Numbered from the stretch's first letter, positions 8,501 through 17,476 are shown. The stretch is DNA of 64,000 nt from Sporosarcina jiandibaonis (GCF_013184495.1 NZ_JAAOIY010000003.1:186001-250000); one strand, 5' to 3'. The notes: a model not told the origin generated them from the letters alone. A program made the numbers and translations.

Positions 8501-9079
8501 TTAACGAATTATTTGTCGATATCGTTCTGCAACCAGTTCCCAGTCTTGAAGGAATAACTGTTTTAAATTGGGACGCCGCCTGACAGCAAGGGGATGATAG
8601 GCAACTGTGGTTTCATACCCCTTGACATCGTGCCATGCTCCGCGCAGACTTTTCACGTCAATTTCATTGTTTCCAAAGAAAGATTGAACGGCTACGTTCC
8701 CTAAGCAAATAATTAATTTCGGATTTTTCTCCTTAAGCTGTTCATTCAAATGTTGCATGCAGATTTTTCGCGTTTGCTCTTTATCGTACGCGCGCGTTGG
8801 TTTTCTCTTAACGATGTAAGTTGCATACACATCCTGTTTTCTCAGACCGACCTGGTTTATCGCTTCCTGTAAAGTTTGCCTCGTCCCGCATACAAAAGAA
8901 TTTCCTTCACGGTCCTCACGTGCTCCGGGATTATCGAGGATGATCATAATCTGTCCGTTTGGATTGCCTTCGCCCCAAACCATGCGTGTTCCGTGTTTAT
9001 AAAGACCGCATTCACAACAATCCACAAAGTCTTCGGGGGTGGGTTCTTCCGGCCAAGCTACCGGGCAAAAGTCGGACAC
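8501..9079 (-). CDS. Uracil-DNA glycosylase superfamily protein (family 4-like)
   Basis: 192 residues. Family 4/5 glycosylases remove uracil from DNA and hold an iron-sulfur cluster. Visible here are the N-terminal cysteines (Cys21, Cys22, Cys24), a motif-A-like LDNPGARED (49-56), LIICLGNVAVQSFF, and the C-terminal YHPLAVRRRP. The third cluster cysteine, normally in an NVVKCRPP-like segment, is replaced: the segment reads YIVKRKPTR (88-96). Cys107 matches the fourth. An extra Cys64 lies in FVCGTR. So it is clearly of the superfamily, but cluster assembly and activity may differ. It lies between the P450 and VOC genes with its own start; no shared operon is evident. Confidence 0.8.
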   Translation of the reverse strand: MSDFCPVAWPEEPTPEDFVDCCECGLYKHGTRMVWGEGNPNGQIMIILDNPGAREDREGNSFVCGTRQTLQEAINQVGLRKQDVYATYIVKRKPTRAYDKEQTRKICMQHLNEQLKEKNPKLIICLGNVAVQSFFGNNEIDVKSLRGAWHDVKGYETTVAYHPLAVRRRPNLKQLFLQDWELVAERYRQIIR

Positions 9080-9193
9080 AGGCTTTCATCTCCTTATATA
9101 AATTTAGGGTTTCCAAGCACGGTGAAATTATGATTATTTTCAGATAACTGGTATAATAAGGAACGTAATTCATTATTTCAAAGGAGTGATGAC

Positions 9194-9619
9194 ATGGCTG
9201 TAGATGTTTATTTGAATTTTAATGGAAATTGTCGTGAAGCTGCTGAATTTTATGCAGAAGTATTTGGAACAGAAAAACCAGAAATTATGACTTTTGGAGA
9301 AGCGCCGCAACACCCGGATTACCAGCTCCCTGAAGAAGCGAAAGACTTGGTGATGCACACGCGACTTAACATTAGTGGAAGCAATGTCATGTTTTCAGAT
9401 GTTTTTCCAGGACAGCCGTTTGTCGCGGGAAATAACATTAGCCTTGCGTTAGTAAGTGAAGACATGGATGAGATCAAATCTGCATTTAGCAAACTGTCAG
9501 AAGGGGGTACTGTCCGTATGGAACTTCAGGAAACATTCTGGAGCAAGAGCTACGGCAGTCTAAAGGACAAGTTTGGAATCGAATGGCAAATCAGCCATGA
9601 AGACGGCAGGGAAATGTGA
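9194..9619 (+). CDS. VOC family protein, PhnB/YjdN type
   Basis: 141 residues of the vicinal-oxygen-chelate fold, PhnB-like subgroup (also listed as 3-demethylubiquinone methyltransferase-like). The beginning VDVYLNFNGNCREAAEFYAEVFG and the end DKFGIEWQI are characteristic of this small cytosolic family. An AAAGGAG site precedes the ATG. Function in this subgroup is not settled; no metal-ligand set can be assigned with confidence. Monocistronic, followed by a terminator. Confidence 0.85.
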   Translation: MAVDVYLNFNGNCREAAEFYAEVFGTEKPEIMTFGEAPQHPDYQLPEEAKDLVMHTRLNISGSNVMFSDVFPGQPFVAGNNISLALVSEDMDEIKSAFSKLSEGGTVRMELQETFWSKSYGSLKDKFGIEWQISHEDGREM

Positions 9620-9638
9620 AACTTGCATGATATGAGGG

Positions 9639-9680
9639 CAAAGAACTTTTTCTACTCATGAAAAAGATTCTTTGTTCTTT
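9639..9680 (+). terminator. Terminator after the PhnB-like gene
   Basis: CAAAGAACTTTTTC pairs with GAAAAAGATTCTTTG (one bulged base) around an 8-base loop, followed by TTCTTTTTAA. Confidence 0.75.
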
Positions 9681-9794
9681 TTAATTCGCCTAGTTATTTT
9701 ACTTGAACGACTAATTGATGACGATTATGAATATGATATTAGCACTACACATGTATATTTCAGTCATTCGATTATTTGTTCAGGAGGAATTTAG

Positions 9795-11750
9795 TTGAAA
9801 TTAAATATTACCCAAAAATTAATCAAAAATCATCTCGTCACAGGCGAAATGATGCCAGGTGCTGAAATCGCATTAAAAATCGACCAAACATTAACTCAAG
9901 ACGCCACAGGAACGATGGTTATGTTGGAACTTGAGGCGATGGGTTTGGATATAGCTAAAACCGAAGCATCGGCACAATACGTCGATCATAATCTTGTTCA
10001 AACAGATAGTAAAAATGCAGATGATCATTTATTTTTGCAAAGCGCTTCAAGAAGATTCGGCTTATATTTTAGTAAACCGGGCAATGGAGTGAGTCATCCC
10101 GTTCATATGCAGCGTTTGGCGAAACCGGGAAAAACATTGCTCGGCTCTGATAGTCACACTTGTGCAAATGGTTGTATGGGAATGCTTGCAATGGGTGCAG
10201 GCGGTCTCGACGTTGCATTGGCAATAGCCGGAGAACCATTTTATTTACGTATGCCTAAAGTTTGGGGCATAAAACTAACGGGTGAATTAGCAGAATGGGT
10301 AAGTGCAAAAGATGTCATCTTAGAACTCCTTCGCCGACATGACGTGAAAGGCGGCGTCGGAAAAGTCATTGAATATTATGGACCCGGAGTTGACACGTTA
10401 AGTGCAATGGACCGTCATGTGATTGCGAATATGGGCGCCGAATTAGGTGCGACAACGACAGTATTTCCATCAGATGATGAAATCAAGCGCTTCTTGAAAG
10501 AACAAAACCGTGAAGACGATTGGGTCGAATTGAAAGCGGATAAAGGTGCCACTTATGATATTGATGAAGAAATTAACTTGTCCGAGATTGTTCCGTTAGT
10601 TGCGAAACCATCAAGTCCTGGGAATGTCGTTCCTGTTTCGGAACTAGCGGGAACCCCTATTTACCAATCGTATATTGGATCATCCGCGAATCCTGGTTAC
10701 CGAGATTTCGCCATAGCAGCTGAAATTGTAAAAGGAAAACAAGTGGCGGTTGGCGTTTCATTGGATATTAACCCAACATCAAGGCAAATGCTAACGGATT
10801 TATTGAATGAAGGGCATATCGCTAGCTTCATCCAAGCAGGAGGACGTCTCCATCAGGCGGGATGTAACGGATGCATCGGAATGGGGCAAGCACCCGCTAC
10901 GGGAAGAAATAGTTTACGGACGACCCCACGAAATTTTCCGGGGCGTTCCGGGACAATAGAGGATAGTGTATATCTATGCGGGACAGAAACAGCTGCAGCT
11001 TCGGCATTGGCGGGGGAGATTACGGATCCTCGAACGCTCGGACCAAAAGCACCGAAAATACGAGCCATTAAAAATCCGACAATTGATATGAATTTGTTGG
11101 ATGCGCCTTTATCTAAAGAAGAAGCCAGAAAAGTTGTCATTCATAAAGGTCCCAACATCGCATCGATTCCTGAAATGGATGCAATGCCTGACAACTTGCA
11201 AATTCCTATTTTATTGAAGATGGGAGACAATATCTCAACGGATGAAATTCTCGCAGGTGGATCGCGCGTCCTGCCATTTAGAAGTAATTTACCTGAAATA
11301 AGTAAATTTACGTTTGAGATAATTGATAAAACCTACTATAAAAGAGGAATGGAAAGTGTAGCACACGGTGGCCATGCAATTGTCGCCGGCGTTAACTACG
11401 GGCAAGGATCAAGCCGTGAACACGCCGCGCTCGCACCAAGATATCTGGGACTTCGAGCTGCACTCGTAAAAGATTTCGCGCGAATCCACTGGCAAAACCT
11501 CGTTAACTTCGGAATTCTTCCAATTACATTTGTAAACGCGGAAGATTATCATAAATTGCATGAAGGGGACATTCTCGAATTTTCGAACTTGCGAAGTAAA
11601 ATTAAAGAAGGAAATGAATTTGAAATTAAGGTTCAAGCTTCAAATGACTTCATAAAAGTGAGACACGCACTAACAGAGCGACAAGTTGAAATAATTCTAG
11701 TCGGCGGCATGATCAATTGGGTAAAAGACCAGAAGCAACCGACTAGTTAA
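9795..11750 (+). CDS. Aconitate hydratase (short, single-chain type)
   Basis: 651 residues. Interconverts citrate and isocitrate with a 4Fe-4S cluster. The TTG start has CAGGAGG eight bases upstream. Cluster cysteines appear in SDSHTC (about residue 120) and in GCNGCIGMG (about 355), and the swivel-domain motif GSSREHAALAP is near 540. It is much shorter than the roughly 900-residue AcnA of Bacillus and matches the short Aquifex-type or mitochondrial-like aconitase group. It may supplement a main AcnA, or act on a related hydroxy-acid (homoaconitase/isopropylmalate isomerase relatives share the fold). Monocistronic or paired with the small zinc-motif gene 70 bp downstream. Confidence 0.88.
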   Translation: MKLNITQKLIKNHLVTGEMMPGAEIALKIDQTLTQDATGTMVMLELEAMGLDIAKTEASAQYVDHNLVQTDSKNADDHLFLQSASRRFGLYFSKPGNGVSHPVHMQRLAKPGKTLLGSDSHTCANGCMGMLAMGAGGLDVALAIAGEPFYLRMPKVWGIKLTGELAEWVSAKDVILELLRRHDVKGGVGKVIEYYGPGVDTLSAMDRHVIANMGAELGATTTVFPSDDEIKRFLKEQNREDDWVELKADKGATYDIDEEINLSEIVPLVAKPSSPGNVVPVSELAGTPIYQSYIGSSANPGYRDFAIAAEIVKGKQVAVGVSLDINPTSRQMLTDLLNEGHIASFIQAGGRLHQAGCNGCIGMGQAPATGRNSLRTTPRNFPGRSGTIEDSVYLCGTETAAASALAGEITDPRTLGPKAPKIRAIKNPTIDMNLLDAPLSKEEARKVVIHKGPNIASIPEMDAMPDNLQIPILLKMGDNISTDEILAGGSRVLPFRSNLPEISKFTFEIIDKTYYKRGMESVAHGGHAIVAGVNYGQGSSREHAALAPRYLGLRAALVKDFARIHWQNLVNFGILPITFVNAEDYHKLHEGDILEFSNLRSKIKEGNEFEIKVQASNDFIKVRHALTERQVEIILVGGMINWVKDQKQPTS

Positions 11751-11820
11751 ACTTGTTTGGCATTATTCAATCAAGGATTGTGCATCCTATTAGCAACAAA
11801 GTGATGGAGGGATGATGATA

Positions 11821-11994
11821 ATGGACGGTAAAAACTTATGTGTTGCATGCGACGGAACCGGATTGCTTTCGGATGACGAAGGCTGGCAATACCACTGCCA
11901 AATGTGTTCCGGAGCAGGAAACACGAACCCAAGATTTAAAGGTCAACCGCCCAAAGTAATGGCTGTTGATGATAATAATCGTTTGTTGGATTAA
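11821..11994 (+). CDS. Small DnaJ-type zinc-motif protein
   Basis: 57 residues with two CxxCxGxG motifs (CVACDGTG and CQMCSGAG), the zinc-binding repeats of DnaJ, here as a pair able to hold one zinc ion. GGAGGG lies nine bases upstream of the ATG at 11821; the earlier in-frame ATGs at 11812 and 11815 touch it. There is no J-domain, so this is a free-standing zinc knuckle. It follows the aconitase gene; a role in protein folding or iron-sulfur enzyme care is speculation. Confidence 0.75.
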   Translation: MDGKNLCVACDGTGLLSDDEGWQYHCQMCSGAGNTNPRFKGQPPKVMAVDDNNRLLD

Positions 11995-12004
11995 ACAAGG
12001 AAAT

Positions 12005-12042
12005 GGTAGTGTTGCACATCATGTGAAGCACTACCTTTTCAT
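12005..12042 (+). terminator. Terminator after the zinc-motif gene
   Basis: GGTAGTG pairs with CACTACC, with an inner CACAT/ATGTG stem, followed by TTTTCATTTC. Confidence 0.7.
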
Positions 12043-12123
12043 TTCAAAAGTAGAAATTCCCCATGGACATATGACGCAACTTTCTGTAATCTTAATGTTA
12101 ATCAAGAAGGGGGGATAATTGCG

Positions 12124-12993
12124 ATGGACTTCAAGATTTATAAGGATGTTAATGAATTCTCACTGAAAGTTGAGCCGATTTTAGTTCAGAAAGAAGATGT
12201 GAACAGTCTGTTTTTAGGTGTTCTGCAAGGCATAAAATCACGACTGTATGAAAATCCATTAATGGCTACAATTGAAGAGGAAGCAAGAGTGCTCGCCATA
12301 TTTCAAATGACACCGCCGCATCCGTTAAATCAAATTTACGTTGATGAAAATCGTTTGGATGAAAGTATGGAATTATTAATAAAGAATTTGTTGGATTTCA
12401 AGATTGAACTCCCCTCAATAATTAGTTTAAAGCCATGGGCGTATCGCTTTGCAAAAAAATGGGAAGCTGAAACGGGAATGACTACTAAACTATTGATGGA
12501 CCAAGGATTATATCGACTTGATCAAGTTGACGAAACTTTGGTGAAAAGCCCAGGAGCTTGGCGTTTCGCGGAGAGGGAAGACTGCCGACTGATAGAAGAA
12601 TGGTATTATTTATTCGCAGTAGAAGCCGGTGTTCCAATTCCATCAAGTAATGATATTCATAAAAGTGTAGCAAGAATGGTAGATAATCAAGAAGTGTTTC
12701 TCTGGGAAGATGATGGTGAAATTGTATCCATGATGAAAAAATCACGTCCGACAAACCACGGTGTCACTGTTTCATTAGTCTATACGCCAAAAGATAAACG
12801 AAGAAAAGGATATGCGCGGACATTGGTAGCTACAATTTCTAAGGAACTTCTAAAAGATTACGATTTTTGTGTTCTCTACACAGATATGATGAATCCGACA
12901 TCGAATAAAATATATAAAGAAATTGGCTATGTGAAAATAGTGGATTCGGTTCAGCTGGGGTTTGAGCTGAATTCGGAGGGGGAGAAAATATGA
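12124..12993 (+). CDS. GNAT family N-acetyltransferase
   Basis: 289 residues, a soluble acetyl-CoA-dependent acyltransferase. The C-terminal GNAT domain (about 145-285) shows the strand VSLVYTPKDKRRKGYARTLV, where KDKRRKGYA is the acetyl-CoA pyrophosphate-binding motif A. The N-terminal half is a degenerate GNAT-like or family-specific domain. An AAGGGGGG site precedes the ATG. The stop codon overlaps the start of a small membrane-protein gene (ATGA). Substrate unknown. Confidence 0.88.
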   Translation: MDFKIYKDVNEFSLKVEPILVQKEDVNSLFLGVLQGIKSRLYENPLMATIEEEARVLAIFQMTPPHPLNQIYVDENRLDESMELLIKNLLDFKIELPSIISLKPWAYRFAKKWEAETGMTTKLLMDQGLYRLDQVDETLVKSPGAWRFAEREDCRLIEEWYYLFAVEAGVPIPSSNDIHKSVARMVDNQEVFLWEDDGEIVSMMKKSRPTNHGVTVSLVYTPKDKRRKGYARTLVATISKELLKDYDFCVLYTDMMNPTSNKIYKEIGYVKIVDSVQLGFELNSEGEKI

Positions 12994-13145
12994 CGACGAT
13001 AGGTATCACTGCGGTGCTAATAATTGGCCTTCTAATATTGGCTATAGGATTTGTAACTAAAAAGAGGTGGTTAATGATCCTGTCAGTTGTTCCATTGGCA
13101 ATATCTATTTTTCAATTAGTTATGTTGGCGGGAATGGGGAAGTAA
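12990..13145 (+). CDS. Small two-helix membrane protein (51 aa)
   Basis: Starts at ATG 12990, overlapping the preceding GNAT stop as ATGA, with GGAGGGGGAG upstream inside that gene. The 51 residues hold two hydrophobic helices (about 4-22 and 29-47) separated by a KKRW turn, which suggests an inside-facing positive loop. No homologue recognised. Overlap and ribosome binding site support translation coupled to the GNAT. Confidence 0.65.
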   Translation: MTTIGITAVLIIGLLILAIGFVTKKRWLMILSVVPLAISIFQLVMLAGMGK

Positions 13146-13227
13146 TGCTTATTATTAAGTTAGCAAAATAGTAATTGCCATTTGTGCATATCGAGAATTG
13201 AAGCTTGACGCGGTTTATTCCCGAATG

Positions 13228-13265
13228 AAAAAAGCTGACGAAATAAAACTATCGTCAGCTTTTTC
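13228..13265. terminator. Bidirectional terminator between GNAT operon and pepF
   Basis: AAAAAGCTGACGA pairs perfectly with TCGTCAGCTTTTT around a 10-base loop, with A and T runs for both strands. Confidence 0.9.
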
Positions 13266-13271
13266 GTATGA

Positions 13272-15089
13272 TTAATTCTTTACAGACTCAATCTCTTCCG
13301 TTAATTCAACAAGTTGATTGATTAATTCGCCGATATAAGCAATTGTGTCGTGTAACGGTTTTTCTGTTGTGATGTCGACACCGGCCATCTTAGAAAGTTC
13401 AACTGGGGATTTAGTTCCGCCGGCTTTCAACACTTCTAACCACTCATCGACTGCTGGTTGACCTTCATCTAAAATACGTTTAGATACTTGAGTGGAGATT
13501 GTAAGTCCCGCACTGTAAGTGTATGGATATAAGCCCATGTAATAGTGAGGTTGGCGCATCCATGTCAGTTCTGCACCTTCGTTGATATCAACGTCTTCAC
13601 CCCAGAAATCTTCCAGAACGCCGCGTTTCAATTCATTGAGCACAGTCGCGTTTACGCTTCCGCCTGCATCAATGCGGTCGTATACTTTGCGTTGGTAAGC
13701 AGCTTCCAATAAGTGCGTGACAAAGTTATGGTAGTACGTCCGTGACACAATCGATGAAATCACCCAACGTTTGAATTTCGGATCATCCGAGTTTTTCAGT
13801 AAATGATTCGCCATGAGCATCTCGTTCATCGTTGATGGGGCTTCGATGAAATACATAGACGGGCGTGCATTAAACACATTCCGTTCACGGTTTGCATTGT
13901 AGAAGTGACCCGCATGCCCGAGTTCATGAGCTAGAACGAATACATCTTCCATGCTGCCTGTCCAAGAAATCAGGATGTACGGGTGGTATCCGTGAGGACT
14001 TGAACAGAAGGCACCGGTTGATTTTCCTTTATTTTGAGCAAAGTCAATCCAACGTTCTTCGTATGAACGATTGACCATATTAATATAGTCGTCACCCATA
14101 ATCGCAAGCGCATCGTCAATATACTTTTTAGATTCTTCAACAGTGATTTTCGGTTCATATGACGGGTCAAGCGAAATTTTTAAATCTGCGAACGTCATTT
14201 TATCCAACCCGTGAACTTTTTGAAGCAGTTTCGCATACTTGCGCATATGCGGAGCAAGTTCTTTCGTGATCAAATCAATTTGGCGGTCATATAGCGACTT
14301 ATCGACTTCTTGGTTGAATAATAAATAATCGAAAACCGATTCATAGCCACGAACGTCAGCAGTCGTTTTTTCAGTTTGTAATTGCATATCATATGTTTTT
14401 GCAGTTGTATGTTGATAGTCTCTTAATTTTTTGGAAAACGCATCAAAAGCAGCGCGGCGTTTAGCGGTATCTGGTTCAGACTCCCAGTCGCCTTCAAATG
14501 AAACATAGCTTAAAGGAAAACTTTTTCCGTCTACAACGAAATCATCAAACGACATATCAACCATTTTCGTCGTGTTGTATAAACCATATGGCGCGTTGAA
14601 TGTTGAAGAAAAAGCAGCCAATGTTTTTTCAACTTCAGGATGTAATTGATATTCTTTTTTCTTGATCAATTTCTCCAAGTAGTTTTTGAAATCAGGTGAA
14701 AGTTTCATCGCTTCTTCTAGTGTTTCTACAGTCAAATCCAAGAGTTCACTGTTTACAAACGAAAGTTTACTATTAATTTTTGCAGATGTTGAACTGAATT
14801 TACTTGAACGCATTTGTGCTTCGTCATTCGTCTGGTCAGTGCTAGTAGCAAGGCTTGTATATGTGCCGACAGGAACGATTTTTTCGCATATAGTCAAATA
14901 CCCTTTTAGCGCTTCAATGACTGATGCGGCATCTGTAATTTTCCCGTTAAACTTCTCAGCATAGGCATCGACTTCGCTTTCAAGCTCAACGACTGCAGCA
15001 TTGTAATCTTCTTCAGTTTTGAAAAGATCTTCTAAATTCCACGTTTCTTCTACCTTAACTTCCGAACGCAGTGGTAAACTTTTAACCAT
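13272..15089 (-). CDS. pepF: Oligoendopeptidase F (M3 family zinc metallopeptidase)
   Basis: About 605 residues. Cytosolic thimet-family peptidase that cleaves short peptides. The zinc site is VLAHELGHAGHF (HExxH near 387), with the downstream Glu in FIEAPSTMNE about 27 residues later. The N-terminal PepF all-alpha domain is intact (SLPLRSEVKVEETWNLEDLF). The start at 15089 is preferred over the ATG at 15095 because GGGGAG then has normal spacing. Monocistronic. Confidence 0.95.
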   Translation of the reverse strand: MVKSLPLRSEVKVEETWNLEDLFKTEEDYNAAVVELESEVDAYAEKFNGKITDAASVIEALKGYLTICEKIVPVGTYTSLATSTDQTNDEAQMRSSKFSSTSAKINSKLSFVNSELLDLTVETLEEAMKLSPDFKNYLEKLIKKKEYQLHPEVEKTLAAFSSTFNAPYGLYNTTKMVDMSFDDFVVDGKSFPLSYVSFEGDWESEPDTAKRRAAFDAFSKKLRDYQHTTAKTYDMQLQTEKTTADVRGYESVFDYLLFNQEVDKSLYDRQIDLITKELAPHMRKYAKLLQKVHGLDKMTFADLKISLDPSYEPKITVEESKKYIDDALAIMGDDYINMVNRSYEERWIDFAQNKGKSTGAFCSSPHGYHPYILISWTGSMEDVFVLAHELGHAGHFYNANRERNVFNARPSMYFIEAPSTMNEMLMANHLLKNSDDPKFKRWVISSIVSRTYYHNFVTHLLEAAYQRKVYDRIDAGGSVNATVLNELKRGVLEDFWGEDVDINEGAELTWMRQPHYYMGLYPYTYSAGLTISTQVSKRILDEGQPAVDEWLEVLKAGGTKSPVELSKMAGVDITTEKPLHDTIAYIGELINQLVELTEEIESVKN

Positions 15090-15230
15090 TCTCATCTCTC
15101 CCCGGGTAGTCCAACTCAGTGAACTTTGTAATTTATTACGGTAAACGAACTAATTACTAGTATATAGCACAAAAGCCGAAATGTAAAAACGAATCTACAC
15201 TTTGGCAACTTTCAGATAGTAATGGTATAT

Positions 15231-15530
15231 TTACTTTTTAGAGAGACGTTCAATTTCCTCCGAAAGTACGAAGGCCAAGTCGTAATTTCCGAAAAGTTGC
15301 AAGACATCCATCATGGTTTCATTGTCAATTTCAAGCTGGTCAGAATCGTCCATTTCCTTCAAAACCTTCTGTAAAGAATCATTTTCCTGCTGTTCGGGAT
15401 AAGCGCGCGCGTACAACTCATTCGGATCGAGCTCGTGATTAACGCACCATTGCACAAATAATTGAATCATCAACTGCTCATCTTCTTGATATTTTTGAAT
15501 AACTTGTTCATCGATACTTTTAAACTCCAT
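15231..15530 (-). CDS. Conserved hypothetical acidic protein (99 aa)
   Basis: A soluble, acidic, helical protein (KYQEDEQLMIQLFVQWCVNHELDPNELY at the N-terminal part) with no signal peptide or membrane segment. GGGAG precedes the ATG. It faces the divergent GNAT gene. I do not recognise a function. Confidence 0.75.
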   Translation of the reverse strand: MEFKSIDEQVIQKYQEDEQLMIQLFVQWCVNHELDPNELYARAYPEQQENDSLQKVLKEMDDSDQLEIDNETMMDVLQLFGNYDLAFVLSEEIERLSKK

Positions 15531-15602
15531 AATTATTAACTCCCTTATGAAACACGATAATATAAGTATATATGAAAAGCAGCAAAAACGGAGGCATTCA
15601 CT

Positions 15603-16118
15603 ATGAATCTACAACTGGTTAAACCGACAGTTGATATGAAAGAGCAATATATGGATTATGATTTGGAATGGAAAGAGGCGGGGGAGAAGATGAATCCCGG
15701 GATATTCAGAAACATGAATCCTGATCGATTTGAAGAACTGGTGAAGGCTCTTCATGAAATAGAGTTAGGTAATGGAGCAAGAGAAGTCCCGGAATCCGTC
15801 TACTTTCTTCTAAAAGAAAAGGACCGCATTTTAGGTGCGGTCACAATCAGGCATTCATTAACGGAAAGAATGTTCAACACGGAAGGGCATATCGGGGCAG
15901 GAATTCGACCATCCGAGCGGAGAAACGGTTACGCTACAAAAATCCTTGAGTTGGCGTTAGATCAAATGCGAGGATTGGGCATCCAGAAAGCGCTAGTTAC
16001 ATGCAATGAAGATAATATAGGTTCGGAAAAAGCGATTATTAAAAATGGTGGTGTTAGGGACAATGATTTTCTTGAATCGCATGGAAATATCGTGAAAAGA
16101 TATTGGATAATGCTATAG
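15603..16118 (+). CDS. GNAT family N-acetyltransferase
   Basis: 171 residues. The acetyl-CoA site is visible as GIRPSERRNGYATKILELAL (about 99-118), preceded by the strand LGAVTIRH and followed by the C-terminal ENIGSEKAIIKNGG pattern of small RimI-type enzymes. An ACGGAGG site precedes the ATG. Divergent from the acidic hypothetical. Substrate unknown; it probably acetylates a small molecule. Confidence 0.88.
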   Translation: MNLQLVKPTVDMKEQYMDYDLEWKEAGEKMNPGIFRNMNPDRFEELVKALHEIELGNGAREVPESVYFLLKEKDRILGAVTIRHSLTERMFNTEGHIGAGIRPSERRNGYATKILELALDQMRGLGIQKALVTCNEDNIGSEKAIIKNGGVRDNDFLESHGNIVKRYWIML

Positions 16119-16129
16119 AATTAATTAGA

Positions 16130-16160
16130 AGAATGCCCCATTGGTATTCTTTTTTTATTT
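16130..16160 (+). terminator. Terminator after GNAT gene
   Basis: AGAATGCC pairs with GGTATTCT (one wobble) around CCATT, followed by seven T. Confidence 0.8.
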
Positions 16161-16167
16161 GAAAAAG

Positions 16168-16363
16168 ATGTCCGCCGAATCCTTAATTATGTCCTCGCAA
16201 TCATCAAAAAAGCTTGATTATGTCCGCTAAATCCAGCAAATTGTTCGCTCGATTTCTTCGGAATCAAAGATGTGCGCGCAATCCGTTGTTATGTCCCCGC
16301 AATCGCCAAAATTACTCAAATATGTCCTCCCAATCCATCGGAATATCTGCCCGATCACAAAAT
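16168..16363. repeat. Degenerate intergenic repeat array with alternating 21/29-31-bp steps
   Basis: Eight diverged copies of a motif like ATGTCCGCGCAATCC begin near 16168, 16189, 16220, 16241, 16270, 16291, 16322 and 16343. Steps are 21, 31, 21, 29, 21, 31, 21, giving a higher-order unit of about 50-52 bp. It fills the space between a plus-strand GNAT gene and a convergent minus-strand gene. The units are too close and too degenerate for CRISPR. Confidence 0.75.
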
Positions 16364-16370
16364 CCTACAT

Positions 16371-16817
16371 TCAAATTTGATTACTAATAAAAAACTGAAC
16401 AAGCCATTCAACGTTTAACGGCCCATCAACGATTTCATAATAGAGTAATGAGTTTTGGATAATTAAGTCCTCGTTTACGATAATGCTTAATGTATTTCCA
16501 TTTTCATCTTGTAAACTGATAGTAAATTGTTCAACTTCATCAAATGGATTGATTTCTTCGGGAGTTAGCTTTCTTACATGATAATTTTGAAGGAAGTATA
16601 ATAAACTCTCAATTTCACTAGGTTCATCCACGATCCATGATTGGGAATCAGAGCCCGCAATCGCTGGCTTAGTAAAAATAAGTGAGCTGAAATGTGCATC
16701 CATCGGGGTTAGAATTTCAATAAATTCTTTTTCCTCATAATCCTTGTAAGACTGCAACATCGCATACGTTCCACCAATCATCAGCGCGATTAGTAGAATT
16801 GCTCTCATTTTCATCAT
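16371..16817 (-). CDS. Membrane-anchored hypothetical protein (148 aa)
   Basis: Start at ATG 16817 with AGGAGGAG upstream; the longer frame from TTG 16832 would place that site inside the gene. A single N-terminal hydrophobic segment (AILLIALMIGGTYAML) anchors or exports it; the rest is acidic and predicted extracellular, with a strand-rich pattern (FTISLQDENGNTLSIIV). No family recognised. Its 3' end abuts the repeat array. Confidence 0.75.
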   Translation of the reverse strand: MMKMRAILLIALMIGGTYAMLQSYKDYEEKEFIEILTPMDAHFSSLIFTKPAIAGSDSQSWIVDEPSEIESLLYFLQNYHVRKLTPEEINPFDEVEQFTISLQDENGNTLSIIVNEDLIIQNSLLYYEIVDGPLNVEWLVQFFISNQI

Positions 16818-16949
16818 TAACTCCTCCTGCAAACTCGTTTCTATAGTATACGCATAGGGACTACAATAAAATTGTACTCGTCAATCTTTAATAAAATTAA
16901 CAGAATGGTATAATTATAATTGTGGGAGAATTTTGAAAGGGTGATTTTA

Positions 16950-17438
16950 ATGACAGTAATAAGAAAAGTAAGTCATGCGATTCAAGATGACTATCCGGAT
17001 GATTTTGCTTGGTGCTTTGGCTGCGGGCGATTAAATGAAGACGGTTATCGTTTCAGAACCGGTTGGGATGGGGAACAAACGGTTACATATTACGAACCGT
17101 CTTCAAAACACATCGCAATTCCGGGATTTGTATATGGCGGTTTAATCGCTTCATTTGTGGACTGCCATGGTACTGGATCGGCGGCGCTTGCGTTACACCG
17201 GAAAAATGGACATGAACCGGGAAGCGGGGAAGAACCACCCAGATTTGTGACAGCTTCGTTGAATGTCAATTATCTAAAACCTACTCTGCAAGGCGCTTTA
17301 TTGAAAGCGGTTGGAACAATAGAAGAAATCCACCCGAAAAAATGGAAGGTATCCGTAGAAGTTTTTGCGGATGATACACTTTGTGCAACGGGAGAAGTCG
17401 TTGGAGTGGTAATGCCTGCTTCCTTTGGAAATAAATAA
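16950..17438 (+). CDS. PaaI-type hotdog thioesterase
   Basis: 162 residues. Hotdog-fold thioesterases hydrolyse acyl-CoA esters. The motif region GFVYGGLIASFVDCHGTGSAAL (about 60-80) matches the helix of PaaI-like enzymes, with Asp in VDCHGT as the likely catalytic acid. The N-terminal WCFGCGRLNEDGYRF is shared by a subgroup with a cysteine pair. AAAGGGTGA stands before the ATG at 16950, so the longer open frame is not used. Monocistronic with its own terminator. Substrate unknown. Confidence 0.85.
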   Translation: MTVIRKVSHAIQDDYPDDFAWCFGCGRLNEDGYRFRTGWDGEQTVTYYEPSSKHIAIPGFVYGGLIASFVDCHGTGSAALALHRKNGHEPGSGEEPPRFVTASLNVNYLKPTLQGALLKAVGTIEEIHPKKWKVSVEVFADDTLCATGEVVGVVMPASFGNK

Positions 17439-17440
17439 TC

Positions 17441-17476
17441 GAAAAAGCCGTTTTTTCTTTCGGCTTTTTCTTTTTT
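17441..17476 (+). terminator. Terminator after the thioesterase gene
   Basis: GAAAAAGCCG pairs with CGGCTTTTTC around a T-rich loop, followed by six T. Confidence 0.9.

Noticed and set aside
16168..16363. CRISPR array
   Set aside because: Spacers would be under 20 bp, repeats are diverged, and no cas gene is present.
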